Assembly: GCA_964605095.1 (NCBI GenBank)
Contig: CAZSBS010000149.1
Location: 1-12,275 of the forward strand
DNA: 12,275 nucleotides
DNA from: JAUWQU01 sp964605095
Lineage (GTDB): Bacteria > Planctomycetota > Phycisphaerae > SM23-33
Direction of reading: 5' to 3'
The first letter of the stretch is position 1. Every line of letters begins with the position of its first letter. The notes under the pieces were generated by a model. The model was not told the origin of the DNA, did no database searches, and saw nothing but the letters and a program-made list of their open reading frames with translations. Both the position numbers and the translations under genes were made by a program. Positions 5,969-12,275 of the stretch are shown here, one piece after another.

Positions 5969-6796
5969 TCACTTCTCGCCGGACGCCCGGGCCACGATTG
6001 CCGCCAGTCGGCCGGCGTAGTTGGCGGCGATCATTTCGTCCAGGGCGGCGATGGGGCGGAAGACCTCCAGCATGAGCGTGCCGGAATATCCGACGGCTGC
6101 GAGCGCGTCGGCGACGGCGTCGCAGTCGAGCTTGCCGCGGGTGGGCATTTCGTGCTCGTCGGCCAGGCCGCTGTTGTCGGAGAAGTGTACGTAGGCGATT
6201 TGCCGCCCGGCTGCCATTATTGCCGCCGCGGCGTCGCCGTTCATCAGCGCGTGGCCGGTGTCGAAGCACATCGCGGTGTGCGGCGCGGCCAGGTCGGCAA
6301 GCAGCCGGGCAAGCTCGGCCGGATCGCGCCCGACGCCGTGGTAGGGCGGCAGATTCTCGAAGGCGTAGGTCACACCGATACGCTCGCCGTAGTCGCCCAG
6401 CTCGGCTGCGCTGCGGCGCAGGCAGTCCAGTTGCATGCGGTACTGGTCAGGCGAGACGGGCGTGTCTTGCCTCGGTGAGCAGTGTACGACGACGAGCGAG
6501 CCGCCGAGTTCGAGCAAGAGCCGGCCCTCGCTACGGTAGGTCTCGACGGTGAATTGTCGCACGGCCTCGTCGGTGCTCGACGGGTCGTATTGCGGCCCGA
6601 ACAGGCCGTGGATGCTGTCGCACGGAAGGTGCCCGGCGGCGAGGTAATCCTTCATCTGCCCTACGGTGACCCCGGCGTCCTGGCGGCGATATGCCTGCAC
6701 GACGGTGCAGCCGAGCTTCCGGAGGCGCCCCAGCCACTGTCCCGCCGGGAAGTCGTCAAACCCTATTGGCGCCACGGTTCCTAGTCTTATCGCCAT
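5969..6796 (-). CDS. Sugar phosphate isomerase/epimerase-like TIM barrel
   Basis: The 275-residue protein belongs to the xylose isomerase-like TIM-barrel (AP endonuclease 2) superfamily, whose members isomerise or epimerise sugars, inositols or hydroxypyruvate, or cleave abasic sites. The expected metal-ligand positions are present: E147 in FENLP, D179 and H182 in CFDTGHA, H204 in YVHFSDN, H215 in DEHEMPTRGKLD and E244 in LMLEVF. Length and motifs suit a sugar epimerase/isomerase better than endonuclease IV; the substrate cannot be read from sequence. ATG 6796 lies 5 nt after the mcsB stop, so this is probably the third gene of the mcsA-mcsB operon. A longer open frame upstream lies inside mcsB and is not real. 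It has no known link with arginine phosphorylation. Confidence 0.88.
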   Translation of the reverse strand: MAIRLGTVAPIGFDDFPAGQWLGRLRKLGCTVVQAYRRQDAGVTVGQMKDYLAAGHLPCDSIHGLFGPQYDPSSTDEAVRQFTVETYRSEGRLLLELGGSLVVVHCSPRQDTPVSPDQYRMQLDCLRRSAAELGDYGERIGVTYAFENLPPYHGVGRDPAELARLLADLAAPHTAMCFDTGHALMNGDAAAAIMAAGRQIAYVHFSDNSGLADEHEMPTRGKLDCDAVADALAAVGYSGTLMLEVFRPIAALDEMIAANYAGRLAAIVARASGEK

Positions 6797-6801
6797 GTGC
6801 G

Positions 6802-7857
6802 TCAGTCCGCTCCGAGCCGCCGGCGAATGTATCCGGCCCGGGCCTCGGCCCGGTCGTCGGGTTCGAGTTGCTTGTCGAGCATCTTCTGGAGGTGGGCGGG
6901 CTGGGTCAGCAGGAAAAGCTCGTTGATGGTCTTTAGGTCGACTTCTTCGAGCCGGCCTGTGTTTATGCCCAGGCGTACCAGCGACAGCAGGTACATCGTC
7001 TCGTCGGTGTTGATGAGCCTTGCCGCGCGCAGCAGGGCCAGCGACCTCTTCGCCTTGTCGTCGACGGCGACGCCGCGGCGTTTGATCAGCGCCTCCCGCG
7101 CCCGCCGCTCGTACTGGACGAACTGCGGCACCATTTCGGTGAGGAACTCGTGGACTATCTGCTCTTCCGTCTTGCCCAGCGTGGTCTGGTTGGAGACCTG
7201 GAAGAAGTCGCCGCTGGCCTCGGTGCCCTCGCCGAAAAGCCCTCGTATCGCCAGTCGCATGTCGTGGGCGGCGCGGAAGGCCTTCTCGATCTCGCCGGTC
7301 ATCTTCAAGGCGGGCAGGTGCAGCATCACGCTGACTCGCAGGCCCGTGCCGACGTTGGTCGGGCAGGCGGTAAGGTAGCCGTACTTGCCGTGGAAGGCGT
7401 AGTCCAGGCGTGCCTCGAGCAGGTCGTCGACCCGCATGATCCCCGCGACGGCGTCGGTCAGGTCCAGCCCGCTGCGGAGGACCTGCATTCGCAGGTGGTC
7501 TTCCTCGTTGACCATGATGGCGCAGGTCTCGTCGCTGCTGATCGCCACGCCGCGCGGATGGCTCGCCATGGCGTGCTGCCGGCTGATAAGGTGGCGCTCG
7601 ACGAGCAACTGGCGGTCCAACTCGCAGGCGCCCGCGATGTCGACGTAGAGGACCTCTTTTGCGATGCCGGCGGCAAGGATCTCGCGGCGCAGGCGCTGCT
7701 CGATCTCGTGCTGCTGGTCGGGGCTGCACTGGGCGAGGAACGGCGCGCCGGCGAGGTTGCGGGCCAAGCGGACGCGGGATGAAATCACCACGTCGTGCAT
7801 AGCCCCGGCGCCCCGCAGCCATTCACCCGCACCGCATGCAAGGTCCGCCAATTTCAT
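6802..7857 (-). CDS. mcsB: Protein arginine kinase McsB
   Basis: McsB uses ATP to phosphorylate arginine side chains of proteins; in Firmicutes this marks them for ClpCP and inactivates the repressor CtsR. The 351-residue protein has the phosphagen-kinase fold markers SSRVRLARN (26-34), RHLIS (88-92), NEEDHLR (117-123), the active-site cysteine C165 in YLTACPTNVGTG and SNQTTLGKTEEQI (222-234). Near the C-terminus R336-A-E-A-R340-A resembles the phosphoarginine-binding RDxxRA motif, with Asp replaced. The start matches Bacillus McsB in length before the SSR motif. ATG 7857 overlaps the mcsA stop by 4 nt (ATGA). Short spacing and lack of an N-terminal creatine-kinase domain separate it from animal arginine kinases. 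No ctsR or clpC is in view. Confidence 0.94.
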   Translation of the reverse strand: MKLADLACGAGEWLRGAGAMHDVVISSRVRLARNLAGAPFLAQCSPDQQHEIEQRLRREILAAGIAKEVLYVDIAGACELDRQLLVERHLISRQHAMASHPRGVAISSDETCAIMVNEEDHLRMQVLRSGLDLTDAVAGIMRVDDLLEARLDYAFHGKYGYLTACPTNVGTGLRVSVMLHLPALKMTGEIEKAFRAAHDMRLAIRGLFGEGTEASGDFFQVSNQTTLGKTEEQIVHEFLTEMVPQFVQYERRAREALIKRRGVAVDDKAKRSLALLRAARLINTDETMYLLSLVRLGINTGRLEEVDLKTINELFLLTQPAHLQKMLDKQLEPDDRAEARAGYIRRRLGAD

Positions 7858-8342
7858 GCCTGTTCCATTTCCTTGAGGCGGTCGCGCAGCTCGGCCGCCT
7901 GTTCGTAATTCTCAGCCGCGACGGCCTGCTTGAGCTGGACCCGCAGCCGGAGAATGGCGTTCTGCTTTTCTTGGCCCGCACCGGCGCGGTGGGGGACTTT
8001 GCCTATGTGCTGGCTGGCGCCTTCCTGGGCCTGGCGGAGCAAGGGGTCGAGCGCCTCGGCGAACGCGTCGTAGTCGTTCGGGCAGCCCAGCGAGCCGCGT
8101 TTGCGGAACTCGGCGAACGACAGCCCGCACACGTCGCAGCGCAGGTCCGAAGTATCCTCCCGTCCAGCCGACTGAAGGATGAAGTCCTCCAGGAGTTGGC
8201 TTATCGGCAGACTCGCCTTGACCGTGATGCCCTCGGAGGCCGCGCAGTCCTCGCAGAGGTGCTTCTCGATCTTGTTGCCGTCGGCGATCTCCGTCAGATG
8301 CACCGTTGCCGGCTTGCCGCACTTGTCGCATTCACGCTTCAT
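7854..8342 (-). CDS. mcsA: McsA-like zinc-finger/UVR-domain protein
   Basis: McsA is the activator and partner of McsB. The 162-residue protein has CxxC pairs at C5/C8, C30/C33 and C69/C72. A fourth site keeps only one cysteine, C87 in GCPNDYDAF. A linker of about 25 residues is followed by a C-terminal UvrB/UvrC (UVR) helical motif, LKQAVAAENYEQAAELRDRLKEME (about 137-160). This order (zinc fingers then UVR) is that of McsA. ATG 8342 has GAGG (8351-8348) 5 nt upstream. The 4-nt overlap with mcsB indicates coupled translation and supports the pairing. Without mcsB beside it the safe name would be UVR-motif protein. Confidence 0.9.
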   Translation of the reverse strand: MKRECDKCGKPATVHLTEIADGNKIEKHLCEDCAASEGITVKASLPISQLLEDFILQSAGREDTSDLRCDVCGLSFAEFRKRGSLGCPNDYDAFAEALDPLLRQAQEGASQHIGKVPHRAGAGQEKQNAILRLRVQLKQAVAAENYEQAAELRDRLKEMEQA

Positions 8343-8359
8343 AGACGCCTCGCCTCTTA

Positions 8360-8388
8360 ATGTTAGGTCGTGTGGGCCTTGCGATCAA
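8360..8388 (-). promoter_or_regulatory. Predicted mcsA-mcsB-isomerase promoter
   Basis: On the minus strand TTGATC (8388-8383) and TAACAT (8365-8360) are separated by 17 nt, upstream of GAGG and the mcsA start. Four of six bases match in each hexamer. I see no CtsR-type heptad repeat operator (GGTCAAA family) around it. Confidence 0.4.
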
Positions 8389-8430
8389 TACCCTGCCCAA
8401 TCAATTCATCGGCCGGGGCGAGGGGGGACT

Positions 8431-8681
8431 CAATTGCGGATTGCGGATTGCGGATTGCCCTTCCGCAGGCTCGGTTTCCGAGCGAAACCCGTGGGAGAAG
8501 AGGGCCACACTTTTCCTGTGGTTCTGGCCCCAACGGGGCAGGCATTGCGGGTTTGCTCCCGCTTTTCCCTAAGAGTTGCCACTCACTGCCTACTACCTTC
8601 TTGGCACAACAGGAACTCTAACGGGACGGAGAGGTTCGAGGCGCCCAATGGCGGCAATCCGCAATCCGCATTCCGCAATTC
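8431..8681. repeat. MITE-like structure with 29-nt inverted ends
   Basis: The left end 8431-8459 and the right end 8653-8681 are inverted copies matching at 27 of 29 positions, built from the heptamer GCGGATT in tandem. The 193 nt between contain hairpins GCTCGG-TTT-CCGAGC (8469-8483) and CCACA/TGTGG (8505-8521) and an inverted copy of the GGTAGTA repeat found upstream of the oxidoreductase (8590-8602). It encodes nothing recognisable and no target duplication is evident. It fills most of the 351-nt gap between the oxidoreductase and mcsA. Confidence 0.65.
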
Positions 8682-8693
8682 TTCAGGGCGTGC

Positions 8694-9806
8694 CTACTCG
8701 TCCAGTTCGGTATCCTTCAGCCCCGCCGGGATGGGCGTGGGGCGCTGGCAGCTCGAGACGATTTCGACGTGCCGCCCAGACTTGCTGGACTGTTCGACGG
8801 CGAGCATCACCTCCAGCACGTGGTAGGCCAACTCCCCGCATGGTCGGAACTTCCGGCCGGTTCGCAGGGCGGTGGCCAGGTCGGCCGAGCCGATGCCCCG
8901 GCTGTTCTCAGCGTTGGCGTGGGTCAGCGGCATGTCCGTCCATGGGTCTTCCTTGCGGCGGCGCCCGATGAGCACCGGGCCGCCGAAGCAGTTGGGGTCC
9001 GGAACGCTCAGCGTGCCGGTCTCGCCGTAAATCTCGATCCGCGGCAGGTTGTGGGCCTGCACGTCGAAGCTCATGACCAGTGTGGCCACCGCGCCGTTGA
9101 CGAAATCCATCACGGCTGCCATGTGAGTGGGGGTCTCGACGACGATCTTCTTGCCGCGTTTCTTCTCGCTGGTGATGGTCCGCTCGGCGAAGCTGATCTG
9201 GGCCGAGCCGGTCACTCGCTTTACCGGACCCAGCAGGTTGACCAGCGTGGTGATGTAATATGGCCCCATGTCGAGCATCGGCCCGCCGCCGATCTCGTAG
9301 AAGAACTCCGGGTCCGGGTGCCAGACCTCCACGCCGCCGGAGCACATGAACCCCGTGGCCGCCACGGGCCGGCCTATCGCCCCGTCGTCCAGCAGCTTGC
9401 GGCAGGTCTGGATGCCCGCGCCCATGAAGGTGTCCGGCGCGCCGCCGACCAGCAACCCCTTTTCCTTGGCCAGCTTAAGAGTCGCCAACCCATCGGCCTT
9501 GCGGATGGCGAAGGGCTTTTCCGTGTAGGCGTTCTTGCCCGCGGCCAGGGCGCTGAGCATGATCTCGGTATGAACCTTGGGCGGCGTCAGGCAGATCACA
9601 AGTTCGATCTCGGGGTTCTTCAGAACCACGTCGTTGTAGCCGCAGTTGGGGATGTTGTACTCCTTGGCGGCCGCCTGGGCCCGCTCCAGGATGATGTCCG
9701 AGCAGGCCACCACGTCCAGGATTCCCATCCGCTTGCAGTGCGTGAAGTACCTGCTGCTGATGTTGCCGCAGCCGATGATGCCCGCCTTGACCGGCTTGAG
9801 TGCCAT
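8694..9806 (-). CDS. Gfo/Idh/MocA family NAD(P)-dependent oxidoreductase
   Basis: Proteins of this family oxidise or reduce sugars, inositols and related polyols with NAD(P). The 370-residue product has an N-terminal Rossmann motif (IIGCGNIS, 10-17), the EKPF motif with the likely catalytic K97 (96-99), and a C-terminal sheet domain entered by EIGGGPMLDMGPYYITTLVN. In this subfamily Tyr (GPYY) takes the place of the His seen in many inositol dehydrogenases. ATG 9806 was chosen because MALKPVKAGIIGCGN is a normal start and AGGGA lies upstream; the open frame farther upstream is made of the AGAAGGTAGT repeat. It is transcribed alone. The substrate is unknown. Such genes are abundant in planctomycete-like genomes, where many act in carbohydrate breakdown. 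Confidence 0.92.
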   Translation of the reverse strand: MALKPVKAGIIGCGNISSRYFTHCKRMGILDVVACSDIILERAQAAAKEYNIPNCGYNDVVLKNPEIELVICLTPPKVHTEIMLSALAAGKNAYTEKPFAIRKADGLATLKLAKEKGLLVGGAPDTFMGAGIQTCRKLLDDGAIGRPVAATGFMCSGGVEVWHPDPEFFYEIGGGPMLDMGPYYITTLVNLLGPVKRVTGSAQISFAERTITSEKKRGKKIVVETPTHMAAVMDFVNGAVATLVMSFDVQAHNLPRIEIYGETGTLSVPDPNCFGGPVLIGRRRKEDPWTDMPLTHANAENSRGIGSADLATALRTGRKFRPCGELAYHVLEVMLAVEQSSKSGRHVEIVSSCQRPTPIPAGLKDTELDE

Positions 9807-9830
9807 GTTAGTCCCTGCCTTTTCCCGAAA

Positions 9831-9860
9831 AGAAGGTAGTAGAAGGTAGTAGGTAGTAGG
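9831..9860. repeat. AGAAGGTAGT / AGGTAGT tandem repeat
   Basis: AGAAGGTAGT occurs twice in tandem (9831-9840 and 9841-9850), followed by AGGTAGT (9851-9857) and AGG. It lies about 25-55 nt upstream of the oxidoreductase start, probably in its leader. A 13-nt inverted match, CTACTACCTTCTT, is at 8590-8602 on the other side of that gene. Confidence 0.85.
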
Positions 9861-9937
9861 GTCACAGAGCATTAGACTATCTGCACCCGGCAGCCTATGC
9901 AACGGCAACTTGAAAACGGCGGGGCAAGGAAATGCTC

Positions 9938-9959
9938 CCTGCTCGCTGAAGCGAGCAGG
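9938..9959. repeat. 9-bp stem, 4-nt loop hairpin
   Basis: CCTGCTCGC (9938-9946) pairs perfectly with GCGAGCAGG (9951-9959) around TGAA. There is no T-run on either side and no gene end nearby, so it is more likely a dispersed palindrome than a terminator. Confidence 0.6.
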
Positions 9960-10160
9960 CCTCAAGGGAACCTAAATCCCGTGTTACCCGTTCCATGTTC
10001 CCGGTTCCGCTGTTTGCTTCTCCGGGCTGCCATCATAAAAACTGTCGTTGCCTAGAACTAGACTCGCTTGTGGAGCGTAGAATCCCCGCCGAAACGACTT
10101 TGGGCTACAAACGCGAAGGATCATTCTTTTGTCGATGATGTTTGCCGCTGTCCTGGCGTT

Positions 10161-10191
10161 TTGAACATTTGGCATTGAACATTTAACATTT
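10161..10191. repeat. TTGAACATTT short tandem repeat
   Basis: TTGAACATTT occurs at 10161-10170 and 10175-10184 (14-nt spacing), followed by AACATTT (10185-10191). It is AT-rich compared with its surroundings, like other simple intergenic repeats in this window. Confidence 0.7.
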
Positions 10192-10270
10192 GCGGGCAAA
10201 GCCCGCGCTGGGCTTCTCTTGCAGCCGGGCCGGTTGTGGGTTATTGATACTTGGCCTTCAGGATTGCGGA

Positions 10271-10290
10271 GTCCCGATGTGTATCGGGAC
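10271..10290. repeat. 8-bp hairpin before the ATPase gene
   Basis: GTCCCGAT (10271-10278) pairs perfectly with ATCGGGAC (10283-10290) around GTGT, 38 nt before the ATPase start. It could sit in the ATPase leader or be a repeat palindrome. No U-run follows on either strand. Confidence 0.6.
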
Positions 10291-10328
10291 GTTCAGGCGG
10301 CAGATGGATTTTCCTGGCGGAGTTGCGT

Positions 10329-12275
10329 ATGGCTCATGACATACTGAACCACTCGATAGAGGCACAGGAAGGGCGCATCAGCGTTCTGATCCTGGGCATA
10401 CTCGTCGGCGGCGTGCTGGTCGTCAACTCGTACATCGCCGAATGGGTATTCTTTGACCCGTTCTACAGCGACGCCTTGGCGCTGGTCGGGGCGGTGCTGC
10501 TGGCGATTCCGATATTGGCCCACGCCGCCAAGCACCTTACCCACGGGCACATGCACATGGACGAGATCGTTGCCCTGGCGGTGGTGGCGGCCCTGGCGAG
10601 CAACGACTTCAAGGCGGCGGGGCTCGTGGCGTTCTTCCTGCTTCTGGCGAACCTGATCGAGACCCGCACGGCCCTTGGCGCCAGGGCATCCATTGAGGCC
10701 CTCGTCCACCTGACGCCCACCAGGGCCCATCGCCTTACGGCCGAGGGCGGGGAGGAGATGGTCGACCCCCGCGAGCTGACCAGCGGCGACGTCGTACGCG
10801 TACGGCCCGGTGACAACATTCCAGCCGACGGCGAGATCGTTGTCGGGCAGACGTCCATCAACCAGGCCAACATTACCGGCGAGTCCTTGCCGGTTGACAA
10901 GGCCCCCGGCGACGAGGTTTTCGGCGGCACGAGCAACCTTGGCGGCGCCATCGACGTGAAGGTCACGCGCAGCGGCGAGGACACCACGCTGGGCAAGGTC
11001 CGCAAGCTCATCCTCCAGGCCGAGCAGACCCGCATACCGATAATGAGGCTCATCGACCGCTACGCCTCGTGGTACACGCCGGTGATCCTTATGCTCACGG
11101 GCTCGGTGCTGCTGTTCACGCAGGACATGTCCAAGGCGGTTACAATGTTGGTCGTCGGGTGCCCGTGCGCATTGGTGCTGGCCGTGCCGACGGCGGTAGT
11201 GGCCGCGCTCTCCTGTGCGGCCAGGCTGGGCATATACATCAAGGACGTGTCGACCATCGAGATGGCGCGGGACATCAACGCGTTTGTCTTTGACAAGACC
11301 GGCACACTGACAACCGGGCAGTTGAGCGTTACCCGCCTGATGCCGGCTTCGGGCACCGATGGTGCGGACCTGCTGTCCGCCGCGGCCAGCGCCGAGCAGC
11401 TTTCCAAGCACCCGGTAGCCAGGGCGGTTTTGGCTGTTGCCAGCCGCGCCCGCGTCGAGCCCAGGCCCGCGACCGAGTTTGAGGAAATCTCCGGCCGGGG
11501 CGTGCAGGCAACCGTTGACGGGCAGAAAATGCTGGTCGGCAGGCGCGCCTGGCTGGCCGAGCAGGGGGTGGACTTCTCCGCCATGACGGGCGAGGAGTTC
11601 GCCGAGCCAGAGGGGCTCAGCACGCTATATGTTGCCCGATCCGGCAAGGCCCTCGGCTGGATCGGCCTGGAAGACCGCACCCGCGACGAGGCCAAGCAGG
11701 CGATGGGCGAGTTGAGCGAGCTTGGCATACGCGAACTGGTGATGGTCACCGGCGACCGCTGGTCCGTTGCACGTCGGGTAGCCCGCGAGATGGGCTGCAC
11801 CGAGGTCCAGGCCGAGGTCCTCCCGGCCGACAAGCTCGAACTGGTTGCCGCCCTCCGTGAAAAGGGCATGAAGGTGGCCGTTGTCGGCGACGGCGTAAAT
11901 GACGCCCCGGCCCTTGCGGCCGGCGACTTGTCTATCGCCATGAGCGCAGCCGGAAGCGACGTGGCCATGAACTCGGCCACCATCGTCCTGATGAACAACA
12001 ATCTCCGCCGCCTGAGCCTGCTGATTCGGCTGAGCCGCAAGACCATCAACGTCATCCATCAGAACCTCATGTTCGGCGCGGCGTTCATCGTCACCTTCGA
12101 GGTGATGGCGGTGCTGAACGTTATTACACCGGTGATTGGCGCGGCGCTTCACGCGGCCGCGGCGACGTTTGTGATCTTCAACTCGGCAAGGTTGGTTCGC
12201 TTCGGCGAGGAGCTGCACGAGCCGGTTCGGCCCCGAGAGCCGCTTCACGAGGTCCACACCGAGGCTGTGCCGGCG
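10329..12275 (+). CDS. P1B-type heavy-metal translocating ATPase, 3' end missing
   Basis: This membrane pump exports or imports a transition metal using ATP. The frame from ATG 10329 (GGCGGAG at 10316-10322 upstream) stays open for 649 codons to the window edge. It has the actuator TGES (193-196), the transmembrane metal site CPC (278-280), the phosphorylated Asp D322 in DKTGTLT, the P1B-specific HP (361-362), TGD (474-476) and GDGVNDAP (520-527). There is no N-terminal heavy-metal-associated domain with CxxC; the protein starts directly at membrane spans, with a His-rich stretch HAAKHLTHGHMHMDE (64-78). The last visible span holds H608 rather than an evident Zn-type DxG or Cu-type MxxSS. Metal specificity is therefore open (Zn, Cd, Cu, Co or Mn). 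The fold is essentially complete, so only a short tail is missing. Confidence 0.93.
   Translation, partial: MAHDILNHSIEAQEGRISVLILGILVGGVLVVNSYIAEWVFFDPFYSDALALVGAVLLAIPILAHAAKHLTHGHMHMDEIVALAVVAALASNDFKAAGLVAFFLLLANLIETRTALGARASIEALVHLTPTRAHRLTAEGGEEMVDPRELTSGDVVRVRPGDNIPADGEIVVGQTSINQANITGESLPVDKAPGDEVFGGTSNLGGAIDVKVTRSGEDTTLGKVRKLILQAEQTRIPIMRLIDRYASWYTPVILMLTGSVLLFTQDMSKAVTMLVVGCPCALVLAVPTAVVAALSCAARLGIYIKDVSTIEMARDINAFVFDKTGTLTTGQLSVTRLMPASGTDGADLLSAAASAEQLSKHPVARAVLAVASRARVEPRPATEFEEISGRGVQATVDGQKMLVGRRAWLAEQGVDFSAMTGEEFAEPEGLSTLYVARSGKALGWIGLEDRTRDEAKQAMGELSELGIRELVMVTGDRWSVARRVAREMGCTEVQAEVLPADKLELVAALREKGMKVAVVGDGVNDAPALAAGDLSIAMSAAGSDVAMNSATIVLMNNNLRRLSLLIRLSRKTINVIHQNLMFGAAFIVTFEVMAVLNVITPVIGAALHAAAATFVIFNSARLVRFGEELHEPVRPREPLHEVHTEAVPA

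Larger units (their letters stand above)
9807..10328. other. Repeat-rich divergent intergenic region
   Basis: This 522-nt gap between the oxidoreductase (leftward) and the ATPase (rightward) holds no gene I can support. It contains the AGAAGGTAGT repeats, a 9-bp hairpin (9938-9959), TTGAACATTT repeats (10161-10191), GCGGGC-AAA-GCCCGC (10192-10206) and an 8-bp hairpin (10271-10290). A 71-codon open frame on the minus strand (9984-10199) runs through these repeats and is probably not coding. No convincing promoter was found for either gene. Confidence 0.6.

Noticed and set aside
6797..7822. N-terminal extension of the isomerase frame to 7822
   Set aside because: The extension lies inside mcsB in a different frame and is Arg/Pro-rich low-complexity; the family match begins at the ATG at 6796.
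8431..8459. CRISPR-like or iteron array of GCGGATT
   Set aside because: Only about three heptamers with no spacers and no replication gene nearby; the inverted partner at 8653-8681 fits a mobile or palindromic element better.
9938..9959. Intrinsic terminator
   Set aside because: The hairpin is strong but has no T-run on either strand and no gene ends near it.
9984..10199. 71-codon minus-strand open frame as a small gene
   Set aside because: Its N-terminus is encoded by the TTGAACATTT repeats and its C-terminus by other simple repeats; no ribosome binding site or homology.
10293..11411. 372-codon minus-strand open frame opposite the ATPase
   Set aside because: Antisense shadow of a P1B ATPase with all catalytic motifs on the plus strand; high GC keeps the reverse frame open.
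11060..12055. 331-codon minus-strand open frame opposite the ATPase
   Set aside because: Ser/Arg-rich antisense shadow without any recognisable domain.

Overview
This is a GC-rich (by eye about 60-65%) bacterial chromosomal window with a housekeeping-type gene set. It carries a McsA/McsB protein-arginine-kinase pair outside its usual Firmicutes ctsR-clpC setting, a RAYT/IS200-like transposase remnant inside GC-rich palindromes, a GPYY-type Gfo/Idh/MocA oxidoreductase, a sugar isomerase-like TIM barrel and many short intergenic repeats. Together these suggest Planctomycetota (perhaps Phycisphaerae) or a PVC relative. That placement is an inference from gene content; no rRNA or other marker is present.

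Layout, left to right. Positions 1-394 are non-coding and hold a 54-nt, three-copy tandem repeat. lgt (lipoprotein lipidation) is on the minus strand at 395-1294, divergent from a small tandem-ACT-domain gene on the plus strand at 1522-1944. That gene converges on a minus-strand hicB-hicA toxin-antitoxin pair (2397 to 1971) with a recognisable promoter. Next comes a very tight minus-strand operon, rimO-pgsA-pgpA (5067 to 2486), in which a single base separates each stop from the next start; it joins ribosomal protein S12 modification to two consecutive steps of phosphatidylglycerol synthesis. Upstream of rimO, about 5275-5910, lies a mirrored array of GC-rich hairpins around a RAYT transposase gene (5375-5815) killed by two in-frame stops. 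A second minus-strand operon, mcsA-mcsB-TIM-barrel isomerase (8342 to 5969), follows. Between it and a minus-strand Gfo/Idh/MocA oxidoreductase (9806 to 8694) lies a MITE-like structure with 29-nt inverted ends. A repeat-rich 522-nt intergenic region (9807-10328) separates this oxidoreductase from a divergent plus-strand P1B-type heavy-metal ATPase that runs off the right edge without a stop.

The genes do not form one pathway. Their themes are envelope biogenesis (lgt, pgsA, pgpA), translation and protein quality control (rimO, mcsA, mcsB), sugar metabolism (isomerase, oxidoreductase) and metal homeostasis (ATPase). The least ordinary parts are the intact McsA-McsB operon without visible ctsR or clpC, the symmetric palindrome array with a dead RAYT, the MITE-like inverted repeat, the predicted leaderless start of rimO, and the coding-length minisatellite beside lgt. 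I found no CRISPR array, rRNA, tRNA or obvious phage or defence island.
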